Shown here in pieces: positions 44,295-52,407 of a stretch of 64,000 nucleotides of DNA (position 1 is the stretch's first letter; each line of letters begins with the position of its first letter). This DNA is from JBBRHQ01 sp963720735. GTDB taxonomy: Bacteria; Actinomycetota; Thermoleophilia; Solirubrobacterales; 70-9. Position numbers and translations under genes: made by a program. Under the pieces are notes generated by a model, which was given only the letters and a program-made list of their open reading frames with translations, searched no databases and was not told the origin of the DNA. The DNA lies in the NCBI GenBank assembly GCA_963720735.1, contig CAVRGL010000011.1:62001-126000 (forward strand). Direction: 5' to 3'.

Positions 44295-44684
44295 ATGGAC
44301 GCCACCCAGCTGAAGAGGATCCGCATTTTCGAGGACGTGCCCGACGAGGACCTGAAGGTCGTCACGACCTTCGCGACCTCGGATGAGGTCCCCGAAGGGA
44401 CGGTGATCGTCAAGGAGGGGGACTTCGCCAACGAGTTCATGGCGATCGAGGAGGGGACCGCGAAGGTGACGCGGGGCGGCGAGGAGGTCGCCCAGCTCGG
44501 CCCCGGGGACATCTTCGGGGAGATCTCGCTGCTCGAGAAGGAAAAGCGGGCGGCGACCGTCGAGGCCACCTCGCGGGTGAGGCTGATCAAGATTGAGCGC
44601 TGGGAGCTGGAGCGGATGAAGAAGGTCCTCCCCGAGGTCTTCCAGCGGATCGAGCAGATCTCGGGCGAGCGCCGCGGGTCCTAG
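44295..44684 (+). CDS. stand-alone cyclic-nucleotide-binding domain protein
   Basis: 129 residues consisting only of a cNMP-binding (Crp-like) beta roll: residues ~10-115, with VIVKEGDFANEFMAIEEG and the phosphate-binding cassette FGEISLLEKEKRAATV, whose Arg would contact the cyclic phosphate. There is no HTH or kinase domain, so it acts as a sensor partner or has lost an effector domain. GGAGAGGACG precedes the ATG, one of the better Shine-Dalgarno sequences here. Confidence 0.9.
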   Translation: MDATQLKRIRIFEDVPDEDLKVVTTFATSDEVPEGTVIVKEGDFANEFMAIEEGTAKVTRGGEEVAQLGPGDIFGEISLLEKEKRAATVEATSRVRLIKIERWELERMKKVLPEVFQRIEQISGERRGS

Positions 44685-44751
44685 GCCCGATCAGCTCACC
44701 TGGTCGCGGCTGCGGCCGATCCTGGTCGCCGCGCTGCTCTCGGTCAACTCT

Positions 44752-44880
44752 GTGGTGGTCGCCGCTCTGGCGATTGCCCGGCCCGGCGGCTGGCTACCCC
44801 CGTTCATCGCCTTCGGGGCGATCCTGCTCGGCCTCCTCGCGCTGCTGCGGTGGTCGATCCGCCACCGCGACGACGGCTAG
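44752..44880 (+). CDS. possible small two-helix membrane protein
   Basis: A frame ending at the TAG 44878 encodes two hydrophobic segments (VAALLSVNSVVVAALAIA and FIAFGAILLGLLALL) and a charged end (RHRDDG). In-frame codons continue upstream to a stop near 44622 without ATG or TTG; the first GTG is at 44752, which halves TM1, so a non-standard start nearer 44700 is possible. Translation is not assured. Confidence 0.4.
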   Translation: MVVAALAIARPGGWLPPFIAFGAILLGLLALLRWSIRHRDDG

Positions 44881-44889
44881 CGCCGGGCC

Positions 44890-45762
44890 TCAGATGCAGT
44901 AGGCGTAGGCGCTGAAGAAGCTGTTGGCGTTCTGCGGTGCGCCGGTCGAGGTCCAGCGGCGCCCGCCGAGCGGGTGCGAGGTGACGGGGATCATCACGCC
45001 CCGCGCCGCGCCCATCGGGAAATGGGCGAGGAAGCCGCCGCTGGCGGCGCTCATCCCGCGCGGGCAAAGCGCCGTCAGGCGTTGCGGCCGGGGCCGCTTC
45101 GTGGCCGGGAAGATCCCCGAGATCCCCCGCTTGAAGGGGCGGTCGGCCGCGCAGTAGGCAAAGGCGGTGAGCTGCGACTCGCCGCTCGCCAGGCGCACCG
45201 CGGTCACGGCCCAGGCGTGCCCGGCTGCCCGCGAGCCGAAGATCACGGCGACCGGCGGCGAGTTGGGGTTGCTACGTCCGTTGACGGTGATCTTGAACCC
45301 GCCGGAGAGGGCGAAGTCCCCGCCCGGGCAGCGCGGCTGCAGGGTGCGCAGGGCGACGTGGCCGGGCGGCGATCGAACCGACACCTTCTCGCTGACCCTG
45401 GTCAGGGGGCCGAAGTGATCGCCGCATTTCGCATAGGCGGTGAGCTTCAGATTGCCCCCACCCCCGCCGACCCGGTAGGCGGACACGCGCCAGGTCCTCG
45501 GCCCGCTGCGCATCGACGCGAAGGGGAGGAGGGCGCCAGCGCGGAAGTTGGAGTCGTAGCCGCCCGAGATCACCCGGGTCCCCCGCGGGCAATGGGCCGT
45601 GGCGCTGCCGATCGAGCCGGTCGGGCCGTGGATGACCTTCGAGGCGCTCACCGTGGTGACGGTGGGCGACTGGTCGGCCGGGGCGGCGGCGGGCCAAGTG
45701 GCGGCCGCGCCGAGCGCGAGGGCGGCGATCACGATCGTCCTGCAGAGTTTGGTCGTCGCCAT
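44890..45762 (-). CDS. secreted triple-repeat protein (2)
   Basis: 290 residues: signal peptide (IVIAALALGAAATWPAAAPA) and three tandem ~85-residue repeats. Each has a CPxGtxxxSGG motif (CPRGTRVISGGYD, CPGGDFALSGGFK, CPRGMSAASGGFL) and ends with a Cys in TAYAKC, FAYC, YAYC; each repeat so likely has one internal disulfide. Paralogue of the upstream protein, with TGATG coupling (1-base overlap). Extracellular binding protein is a guess. Confidence 0.84.
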   Translation of the reverse strand: MATTKLCRTIVIAALALGAAATWPAAAPADQSPTVTTVSASKVIHGPTGSIGSATAHCPRGTRVISGGYDSNFRAGALLPFASMRSGPRTWRVSAYRVGGGGGNLKLTAYAKCGDHFGPLTRVSEKVSVRSPPGHVALRTLQPRCPGGDFALSGGFKITVNGRSNPNSPPVAVIFGSRAAGHAWAVTAVRLASGESQLTAFAYCAADRPFKRGISGIFPATKRPRPQRLTALCPRGMSAASGGFLAHFPMGAARGVMIPVTSHPLGGRRWTSTGAPQNANSFFSAYAYCI

Positions 45763-46700
45763 CAGGACCGCCGCAGGCAGTAGGTGAAGCCGTTGAAGGG
45801 TGCGCTGCCACCCTGCCTGACGACCACGCCGAAGCTCCAGCGGTCGGCGCCGAGCAGGCCGGAGGAGATCGGCAGGGCGCTGCCCTGCCCCGGGCCCATC
45901 GGGAATCGGGCCGAGAACCCGCCGCTGACCGCATATGTGCCACGCGGGCAGCGGGGGGTCACCAGGTAGCCGTTGCTCACCGGCGTGTGGGCGCGTATGA
46001 CGCCCACCTTCGGCCTGCCCATCGGCCGCACCGGATAGCAGTAGGCAAAGGCGATGAGGCGGGAGCTGCCGCTGCCGATCCGGGCGCCGGTGACGGCCCA
46101 GGCGCGGGCCACCGCCCGCGACCCGAGGATCGCGCTGACCGGCGGCGAGTCGGACGGGTTGGTCGAGCGGCCGTTGATCGAGATGTGGAAGCCCCCGGAG
46201 ACGGCGAAGAAGTGATGCGGGCAATGGGCGGCGGCGTTCCCGGGGTTCGGATCGCTCGAGGTGGCCCGGATCGATATCTGCTTGGTGTGGACCATCGGCC
46301 GCCCCAGCTGCCGGCCGCAGTTGGCGGTCGCGGTCAGCTGGACCGGGTCCCCGCCACCGAGCTGGTAGGCCGTGACCTTCCAGGCCCGGGGACCGAGGCG
46401 CCTCGACGTGTTGACGACCAGCGCCGTTCCGGAGCCGTTGGGGTGAAAGACGTTGGTCGGGTCATAGCCCCCGGATATGGCGCGCGTGCCGGCGGGGCAG
46501 CGCGCCGTCGCGCTTGCCGTGGTCCCGGTCGGCCCGTCGACCGGGGTGGTGGCGCTCACCTGAGTCAGCCCGGCGCGGGCCGAGGCCGCGGCTGGGAGGG
46601 CGAGAACCAGCGCCACGGCGACGGGCAGGACGGCTCGGGGGATCCGTGCGTGGAGATGCCGGGTAAAGGCGTGACGAAGCGGTGCCATCGGGCAACCCAT
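45762..46700 (-). CDS. secreted triple-repeat protein (1)
   Basis: About 312 residues with the same design as the downstream paralogue: signal peptide (AVLPVAVALVLALPAAASA), then three repeats with CPAGTRAISGGYD, CPHHFFAVSGGFH and CPRGTYAVSGGFS, each closed by a Cys (TANC, FAYC, FTYC). I chose ATG 46700, which has GGTGGAG six bases upstream; GTG 46712 and ATG 46688 are alternatives. Divergent from the cDPG synthetase-like gene. Confidence 0.84.
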   Translation of the reverse strand: MGCPMAPLRHAFTRHLHARIPRAVLPVAVALVLALPAAASARAGLTQVSATTPVDGPTGTTASATARCPAGTRAISGGYDPTNVFHPNGSGTALVVNTSRRLGPRAWKVTAYQLGGGDPVQLTATANCGRQLGRPMVHTKQISIRATSSDPNPGNAAAHCPHHFFAVSGGFHISINGRSTNPSDSPPVSAILGSRAVARAWAVTGARIGSGSSRLIAFAYCYPVRPMGRPKVGVIRAHTPVSNGYLVTPRCPRGTYAVSGGFSARFPMGPGQGSALPISSGLLGADRWSFGVVVRQGGSAPFNGFTYCLRRS

Positions 46701-46789
46701 CGGCCGCTCCACCTGGCGGCTTGAGCTGGGAACGGCGGCTGGCGCCGAATAGACTCCGAGCTCAGCGCTGCCGAGCGGAAGGAGGCGAG

Positions 46790-48118
46790 ATGCGCCGCCT
46801 GATCATCATGGGCGCCGGGGGGCGCGACTTCCACGATTTCAACGTCGTCTACCGCGACGATCCCGAGGCGGAGGTGATCGCATTCACCGCCACGCAAATC
46901 CCCGGGATCGCCGACCGCGTCTACCCGGCGTCACTGGCCGGGTCACGCTACCCCGACGGCATCCCGATCCACGCGGAGGAGGATCTGGTCGAGCTGATCG
47001 CAACGGAGGCGGTGGACGAGGTCGTCTTCGCCTACTCGGACGTCCCCCACGCGCATGTCATGCACAGGGCGGAGGCAGCACTCGCCGCCGGAGCGGATTT
47101 CACCCTGCTCGGCCCCAGATCGACGATGCTCGTGAGCCGGAAGCCGGTCGTCGCGGTGTGCGCGACGCGCACCGGCGCCGGCAAGAGCCAGACCAGTCGT
47201 GAGGTCGGCCGGATCCTGCGGCGGCGCGGCATCAGCGTGGGCCTGGTGAGGCATCCGATGCCCTACCACGACCTTGAAGCGATGCGGGTGCAGCGCTTTG
47301 CCAGCATCGGCGAGATCGACGCCTCGAACCCGACGATCGAGGAGCGCGAGGAATACGAGGCGCCGGTGCAGATGGGGATCGTGGTCTGGGCCGGGGTGGA
47401 CTACGCCGAGATCCTCAGGCGGGCCGAGGCTGAAGCCGACGTCCTGATATGGGACGGCGGCAACAACGACTTCCCGTTCTTCAAACCGGACCTCGAAATC
47501 GTCGTCGTCGACCCGCTGCGTCCGGAGGACCAGTCCCGCTACCACCCGGGAGAGATGAACCTGCGGATGGCCGACGTGGTCCTGGTCAACAAGATCGACA
47601 GCGCCTCTCCCGAGCAGATCGCCGAGGTCATCGCCGGCGTCGAAGATGCCAATCCCGGCGCCACCCTGGTTCAGGCGCGCTCTCCGGTGACGCTCGAGGA
47701 AGGTCCGTCGCTCGACGGCAAGGCGGTGCTGGTGGTCGATGACGGGCCGACCATCACCCACGGGGAGATGCCCTTCGGGGCCGGGACGGTCGCGGCGCGC
47801 CAGGCCGGTGCAACCCCGGTCGACCCCCGACCCCATGCGACCGGCTCGATCGCCGAGACGCTCGAGCGCTTCCCACACATCGAGACCGTCCTCCCGGCCA
47901 TGGGATATTCAAAGGAGCAGCTCTCCGACCTCGAGGCAACCATCAACGCGACCGAGTGCGACGCCGTGGTCAGCGGCACGCCGATCGACCTCGGCAGGCT
48001 GATCGAGTCGCGCCACCCGATCCGCCACGCCACATACCAGCTCGAGGTGAGCGGTGAGCCGACCCTCGAGCAGGCACTAGAGCCTGTGATCGACCGCGCG
48101 TCCGCGCAGCCCGGCTGA
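46790..48118 (+). CDS. cyclic 2,3-diphosphoglycerate synthetase-like P-loop protein
   Basis: 442 residues. Opens RLIIMGAGGRDFHDFNVVYRDD, a CoA-binding-like Rossmann start, followed by a P-loop ATRTGAGKSQTSR (~residue 128) and WDGGNNDFPFF, ADVVLVNKIDSA. This matches the family named after archaeal cyclic 2,3-diphosphoglycerate synthetase, which also occurs in many bacteria with no proven product. cDPG is a thermoprotectant in methanogens; whether this enzyme makes it is not known. ATG with GGAAGGAGG upstream. Confidence 0.88.
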   Translation: MRRLIIMGAGGRDFHDFNVVYRDDPEAEVIAFTATQIPGIADRVYPASLAGSRYPDGIPIHAEEDLVELIATEAVDEVVFAYSDVPHAHVMHRAEAALAAGADFTLLGPRSTMLVSRKPVVAVCATRTGAGKSQTSREVGRILRRRGISVGLVRHPMPYHDLEAMRVQRFASIGEIDASNPTIEEREEYEAPVQMGIVVWAGVDYAEILRRAEAEADVLIWDGGNNDFPFFKPDLEIVVVDPLRPEDQSRYHPGEMNLRMADVVLVNKIDSASPEQIAEVIAGVEDANPGATLVQARSPVTLEEGPSLDGKAVLVVDDGPTITHGEMPFGAGTVAARQAGATPVDPRPHATGSIAETLERFPHIETVLPAMGYSKEQLSDLEATINATECDAVVSGTPIDLGRLIESRHPIRHATYQLEVSGEPTLEQALEPVIDRASAQPG

Positions 48119-48139
48119 CGGCGCGCTGCGAGCCGGCTG

Positions 48140-48158
48140 GGTCGCGGTGCTCGCGACC
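48140..48158. terminator. bidirectional hairpin between convergent genes
   Basis: GGTCGCG (48140-48146) and CGCGACC (48152-48158) form a perfect 7-bp stem with a 5-base loop in the 70-base gap between the convergent genes ending at 48118 and 48189. No long T run, so weakly supported as intrinsic. Confidence 0.45.
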
Positions 48159-48188
48159 TTCGCCACCCTGTCGCTCCGAGAAGTCACG

Positions 48189-49220
48189 TCAGGCGCCGGC
48201 CAGGACCTGCTTGGCCTCGGGCAGCTCAGCTCGCGAGCGGTCGAGCAGGATCGGAGCTCCGGGCGCCTCGGAGAGCGGTCCGGGAGCCTGGGGAGATTGT
48301 TGCGAGAGAACCGTCGAGACGACCTCGGCGAACTCCTGCGGCTGGTCCTCCTGCAGGTAGTGGTTGGCGCGGGGCAAAAGCCAGAACTCGTTGTCCCCAG
48401 GCTTCCTCGACAGGTAGGTGTCCCAGATATAGGCCGCGACTCGAAGGGGCGAGACGGTGTCGTAGAGACCCCAGACGAGCGTCGTCGCAACCGGCGAGCG
48501 GCCGAGCGCCTCGAGCCAATCCCGCTCGTTCTCGGACCGCTCGACCAGGTACTGGATCGTGTCGTGGAGGACCGCGATGCCGTCGTTGTAGGCAAACGTC
48601 TGCGCCAGGGCCTCGATCGCGGAGTCCTCGATCGTGCGCGGCGGGGTGAACGTGTTCTGACCCATCCCGGCCGCCAGCAGCTCGGGCGTCACCTCGGTTC
48701 GGAGGCGCGGCGCGGAGCCGGGGTCGAGCACCAGCCGCTGGAACTCCGTCAGGTTCGAGAGCGGCAGGAACATGTTCCCGTTGCTGAGCACCAGATGGCT
48801 CAGCTCGAACGGTGACTCGCCAGAGGCGCAGCGGGCCGCGAAGGTCAGGGCGACGCTGTCGCCGCGGTCATGGGCGACGACCGCCCCTGCCGCGGTGCCG
48901 AGGACCTCGCCCAGGAAGTGCTCGACCAGCTCGCAGTCGCGCTGCAGCGTGTAGCTCTCGCCCTGGGGCTTGTCGGAGAAGCCGAACCCGGGAAAGTCCA
49001 GCATGCAGACCCTGTGCTCCCGGCTAAGTTCCTCGGCGACGTCGTACCAGTCGACGCTGCTCGTCGGGAATCCGTGAACGAGGAGCAGCAGCGGAGCCTC
49101 GGGATCGCCGAGCTCGGCGTGGAAGATCTTCAGCGTGCCCGTCGTACGCAGGGCCTCACGCGGAAACCACTCGAAGAAGCTGCCTCGCTCCAGCCATTCC
49201 CCGGCTCGGCCATCGGTCAT
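48189..49220 (-). CDS. alpha/beta-hydrolase, epoxide hydrolase/haloalkane dehalogenase type
   Basis: 343 residues. Oxyanion motif VHGFPTS (~residue 42), nucleophile elbow VAHDRGDS with Asp as nucleophile (~residue 113), and C-terminal ANHYLQEDQP with the catalytic His. The Asp nucleophile points to epoxide hydrolase, haloalkane or fluoroacetate dehalogenase chemistry rather than esterase. Start ATG 49220 gives the normal family N-terminus; TAGGAT lies ten bases before it. Substrate unknown. Confidence 0.9.
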   Translation of the reverse strand: MTDGRAGEWLERGSFFEWFPREALRTTGTLKIFHAELGDPEAPLLLLVHGFPTSSVDWYDVAEELSREHRVCMLDFPGFGFSDKPQGESYTLQRDCELVEHFLGEVLGTAAGAVVAHDRGDSVALTFAARCASGESPFELSHLVLSNGNMFLPLSNLTEFQRLVLDPGSAPRLRTEVTPELLAAGMGQNTFTPPRTIEDSAIEALAQTFAYNDGIAVLHDTIQYLVERSENERDWLEALGRSPVATTLVWGLYDTVSPLRVAAYIWDTYLSRKPGDNEFWLLPRANHYLQEDQPQEFAEVVSTVLSQQSPQAPGPLSEAPGAPILLDRSRAELPEAKQVLAGA

Positions 49221-49303
49221 CGCGCCGACGATCCTATCTCCGACAGCAGCCCCTCGGAGATACTTCGACGACGACACCTGTAGCCTGTGCCCGGGAGGAG
49301 GAA

Positions 49304-50182
49304 GTGAACTCCGGGGTGACAGCATCAGCCAACGAGGAGGCCGTGCGAGCCTGGGACACGGTCCTCTACGAGCGGTGGAAGAAGAACCGCGAAGTATTCG
49401 TAGGGGCGCTGAGCGAGATCACCGAGGAGGTCTTCCAGCGCTTCTCGCCGAAGGCGGGCGGGCGGTGCATCGACATCGGCTGTGGGTTCGGAGACACGAC
49501 CCAGCGGCTCGCCGAGCTCGTCGGCCCGGAGGGTTTCGCGCTCGGCACCGATTCCTCGCCCCGATTCATCGAGAGCGCCCGCCGGGAGGCCGCGGCGGCA
49601 GGTGTCGAGAACGTCGAGTTCGAGGTAGCCGACGCGCAGAAGGCGAAATGGGACTCAACCTACGACTACGCCTTCTCGCGCATGGGGACACAGTTCTTCG
49701 CTGCGCCCGTCCCGGCGATGCGCGCGATCCGCGGCGCGCTCAGGCCCGGCGGCCTGCTGCGCAAGGTCGTATGGCGCCGCAAGGCCGAAAGCCCGATCTG
49801 GACCGAGACCGAGCAGGTCGTCGAGCGTTTCCTCTCGCGTCCCGAGGAGTATGACGCCGACACCTGCGGCCCCGGACCCTTCTCCCTGGGGAATCCCGAT
49901 ACGGCCCGCGGCATCCTCGAAGCGGCCGGATTCGATGCGATCGAGCTTCACCGACGCGACTTCAACTACTTCTTGGGACGGGACATCGATGAGGCGATTG
50001 AGGCCATGCTCGCAATCGGACCCGGAGCCGAGTTAATCCGCCTCAACGGGGACTATGGGGAGAGTCGTCGCCCCGAAATAGCCGAGGCGCTTGCCGACCA
50101 CTATGCCGCCTGGCGCCAGCCCGACGGCTCCATTGTCGGTCTGGCGTCGGTCTGGATCGTCACTGCCACCAACCCCGGCTAA
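49304..50182 (+). CDS. class I SAM-dependent methyltransferase
   Basis: 292 residues with a Rossmann-type methyltransferase core: motif I CIDIGCGFGDTTQRLAEL (~residue 58), motif II acidic residue in GTDSSPRFIESAR, and AIRGALRPGGLLRKVVWRR. The N-terminal helix (VRAWDTVLYERWKKNREVF) and the length fit the UbiE/arsenite-type class; the acceptor is unknown. GTG start with GGAGGAGG seven bases upstream. Confidence 0.88.
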   Translation: MNSGVTASANEEAVRAWDTVLYERWKKNREVFVGALSEITEEVFQRFSPKAGGRCIDIGCGFGDTTQRLAELVGPEGFALGTDSSPRFIESARREAAAAGVENVEFEVADAQKAKWDSTYDYAFSRMGTQFFAAPVPAMRAIRGALRPGGLLRKVVWRRKAESPIWTETEQVVERFLSRPEEYDADTCGPGPFSLGNPDTARGILEAAGFDAIELHRRDFNYFLGRDIDEAIEAMLAIGPGAELIRLNGDYGESRRPEIAEALADHYAAWRQPDGSIVGLASVWIVTATNPG

Positions 50183-50289
50183 TTTCCGCGCTCGCCGGAC
50201 CTGCGTGGAGCGCCATCCGTCGCGGCGGCGGAGAAGGCGTTGATTTGCGAGACGATGGGCGAGATGCTCGCCGATCGGTGATGAGGTCT

Positions 50290-50663
50290 GAGGGCGGCCT
50301 CGGCCTCGGTCGAGCTGTTGCGCCACCAGACGCACTTTCCGTCGATCCATCGAATCGGCCGCCAGAACGGATCGACAAGCGGCGTATCGCTGCCTGCGCT
50401 ACGGCCTCCAGCCCCGGAGTGACAGAGCGTCACGTTTCCGAGGTCGCGCAGTTCATCAATCTCGACTGCGTAATCGGGAAAGGCTCTCGAGAAAGTGGTC
50501 CCACCATCGGCGCACGCCATCATGGCCCTGATAGCCGCCCTCCATGACCACGAGTCGCGACTCGACCGTGATCTGAGGATGCATCAGGGCGACAAACCGG
50601 TCCCAGTCGCGCCGGTTGAAAGCGTCGTAGGCGCCGCATCAGCTCCACGTTCTCCTGCGCCAT
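50290..50663 (-). pseudogene. SnoaL-like protein, pseudogene with two frameshifts
   Basis: ATG at 50663 begins AQENVELMR; homology then continues in a second frame (AYDAFNRRDWDRFVALMHP ... HDGVRRWWDHFLES) and after ~50484 in a third frame (AFPDYAVEIDELRDLG ... GSDTP ... WIDGKCVWW). Together these reconstruct a typical SnoaL-like protein, but no single frame spans it. Shifts are near 50633 and 50484. The final residues are also unlike the family. It lies 3 bases behind the second SnoaL pseudogene, as in a former operon. Confidence 0.75.
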
Positions 50664-50666
50664 CGC

Positions 50667-51061
50667 CTACTCCGACAGCCCGGCGGCTTCGAGGGCCTGT
50701 TCCTTGCTGTTGTAGTAATCGAGGTGGGTGATCTTGCCGTCGCGCAATTCGTATACGAGACCATCCTGGCGCTTGACCTCGAGACCGCTGCCGCGTCCCG
50801 TCGCGGTCAGGCGCGCAATTACGACGACCGTGTGCCCGCATCGATGAATTCCTCCGGCTCGAGGCTCCAATCCGACCAAGCGGTTCCCCAGTCCTCATCG
50901 AGCCAGCGGCCAAAGCCCTCGTGGCCGAAATATTCGCCCGCCTCAGGGATATCGTGATCCTGGATCGTCAAATCCGCCGCTACGGTGTCCCAGAGCACAA
51001 CGCCCTCAACGAGCAGGCTCGTAAGTCCGCGGCGGACGATCTCCACGTTCTCCTCCGACAT
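50667..51061 (-). pseudogene. SnoaL-like protein, pseudogene with one frameshift
   Basis: From ATG 51061 the frame reads SEENVEIVRRGLTSLL ... WSLEPEEFIDAG and then hits a stop after TRSS. In the next frame the family continues at once with HTVVVIARLTATG, VYELRDGKITHLDYYNSKEQALEAAGLSE. A single-base loss near 50833-50838 (GGCACACGG where GGCGACACGG would be expected) explains it. The C-terminal part and its stop are intact, so the loss looks recent, or is a sequencing error. Confidence 0.8.
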
Positions 51062-51133
51062 TTCCTGCGCAGTATCGCTGAGGTTCGAACCGAGGGACGG
51101 GCGTTTCTTTCCTGGATCCCTCTAGTTCGGGTT

Positions 51134-51139
51134 TAGACT
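51134..51139 (+). promoter_or_regulatory. -10 box, leaderless type, of the gene at 51147
   Basis: TAGACT with exactly seven bases to the GTG at 51147. Confidence 0.5.
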
Positions 51140-51146
51140 CGGTGCC

Positions 51147-51410
51147 GTGCCGCAATTCAGGGTCAACATCGAGGGATCAAACCTAAAGCGGGCAAGTGAA
51201 GCCCTGGGGCGGCACGCCGATATCTCGCAGACATGGGGCCCAGCATCCAGCCGGTTCATCGAGGGTGCCGGGTCAGACCCCCAAACTCGTCACATCGAGG
51301 CGGTGCTTGAGGCCGACGACTCTCTGGCCGCTGAGGGTCGCGTGCGGGAAGTCCTGCCGCCAGACGGCTACATCATCACGGCAGTCGAGGCCTTAGAGAA
51401 CTCGAACTGA
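51147..51410 (+). CDS. small conserved-looking protein of unknown function
   Basis: 87 residues, soluble, acidic. Pattern: PQFRVNIEGSNLKRASEALG at the start, a central variable loop, then EAVLEADDSLAAEGRVREVLPPDGY and VEALEN, suggesting a ferredoxin-like beta-alpha-beta fold. No family recognised. The start is supported by a -10 box seven bases upstream, which argues that this is a real gene despite its size. Confidence 0.65.
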   Translation: MPQFRVNIEGSNLKRASEALGRHADISQTWGPASSRFIEGAGSDPQTRHIEAVLEADDSLAAEGRVREVLPPDGYIITAVEALENSN

Positions 51411-51463
51411 CGAGCCGGACCTCTCACTCGCTGCGGGCGGGCCGACCAAGGACCTGGTCGTCC

Positions 51464-51898
51464 TCAGACGCGGTGCAGCCTGAAGTGTCCTGTTGGGCTC
51501 TTGCAGAGACCGCCGAGGGAAGGATCCTTGAGCACCCGGAGGGTGCCGGTTGCCTTCCCGCCTTTGATCTTGCCCTTGATCTTGACGTGAAGGCCCGGAT
51601 CCCCGAACGGCGGCCGCTGATGGTCGGTGAAGTCGAATTTGAACCGACCGTGCCGGATCCGCGGCCCGTGAGTGATGAAGTCCGAACCGGGCGCCTTTCG
51701 GCACTCGTATCCGAAGCTCAAGCCCTGGATTCGCTTCTTCGCCACCCCGAACGAGAACGAGTACTTGCCCCCCGCCGGACCGGGCGGGTACTTCACGAAG
51801 CCGCTGTAGCCGACCGGGCTGGCCGGCGCCGAGCTCGCGAAGACCAGCGCAACTGCCGTGATCAGCGCAACCGCGACCAGCCAGCCGCTTCGGACGAT
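51464..51898 (-). CDS. secreted beta-rich protein (2), start codon uncertain
   Basis: The frame ending at 51464 encodes a mature domain of ~110 residues (KYSFSFGVAKKRIQGLSF, CRKAPGS, HVKIKGKIKGGKATGTLRV, CKSPTGHFRLHRV). In-frame codons before GTG 51796 encode a convincing signal peptide (SGWLVAVALITAVALVFASSAPA), so translation must begin upstream, yet no ATG, GTG or TTG lies in reach; ATC at 51898 (ATC GTC CGA AGC) is the best candidate. Distant relative of the protein encoded next upstream; 8 bases separate the two. Confidence 0.68.
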   Translation of the reverse strand: MVRSGWLVAVALITAVALVFASSAPASPVGYSGFVKYPPGPAGGKYSFSFGVAKKRIQGLSFGYECRKAPGSDFITHGPRIRHGRFKFDFTDHQRPPFGDPGLHVKIKGKIKGGKATGTLRVLKDPSLGGLCKSPTGHFRLHRV

Positions 51899-51905
51899 GC
51901 GGCTT

Positions 51906-52379
51906 CTACTGCGCGCGGGTCGCGTACTTCGAAGTCCCGTTGCAGCTCGGCGAGTGTGTGAAGTCGGTCACCACCCTGCCCTTCTCCCGCTTGTGGCTGC
52001 GGAACCTTCCGCTCACCTTGAGGAAACCCTGCCGCGTATGCGTCGGGGTGAATACGATCGGCAGCTTCGCCTTGAAGGTTCCCCTGTTCGAGATCCTCGC
52101 GCTCGAGGTCTGTGGGATGCCGAACCCTCCGCCCTGACAGTAGATGGGATAGCCGGAGGGAAAGCTGAACTTGATCACCTTCGCGCCGCTGCTTGAAACC
52201 TTGAAGCTGATCGGGTCCCGAACGGTGGCATTCACCCTGATCACACCGCTGTACGTCTTGCCCTTGGCCGGCTTGGCCGCGAACGCGAACGCCGCCGTGA
52301 GAAGGAGCCCGCCGAGCACAAGGACCAACCCGACGCCCAACCAGCCCGGAGCTGATCCGTACCGGGATTCGACCTTCAT
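51906..52379 (-). CDS. secreted beta-rich protein (1)
   Basis: 157 residues: an N-terminal signal/anchor (WLGVGLVLVLGGLLLTAAFAFAA), then a beta-rich domain (KTYSGVIRVNATVRDPISFKV, IKFSFPSGYPIYC, KVSGRFRSHKREKGRVVTDF) ending with a Cys pair candidate (CQGG, SCNGTSKY). The order G-x-F-K-[VI], G[KR][FI] and a final C resembles a common actinobacterial exported beta-sandwich group of unknown function. ATG with TAGATT nine bases upstream. Confidence 0.8.
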   Translation of the reverse strand: MKVESRYGSAPGWLGVGLVLVLGGLLLTAAFAFAAKPAKGKTYSGVIRVNATVRDPISFKVSSSGAKVIKFSFPSGYPIYCQGGGFGIPQTSSARISNRGTFKAKLPIVFTPTHTRQGFLKVSGRFRSHKREKGRVVTDFTHSPSCNGTSKYATRAQ

Positions 52380-52407
52380 GGTGGGCCAAATCTAACTGCG
52401 GCCCTAA

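Noticed and set aside
50179..50523. 114-codon minus-strand ORF taken as an intact gene
   Set aside because: Only its middle matches SnoaL; its beginning belongs in another frame and its end overlaps the methyltransferase.
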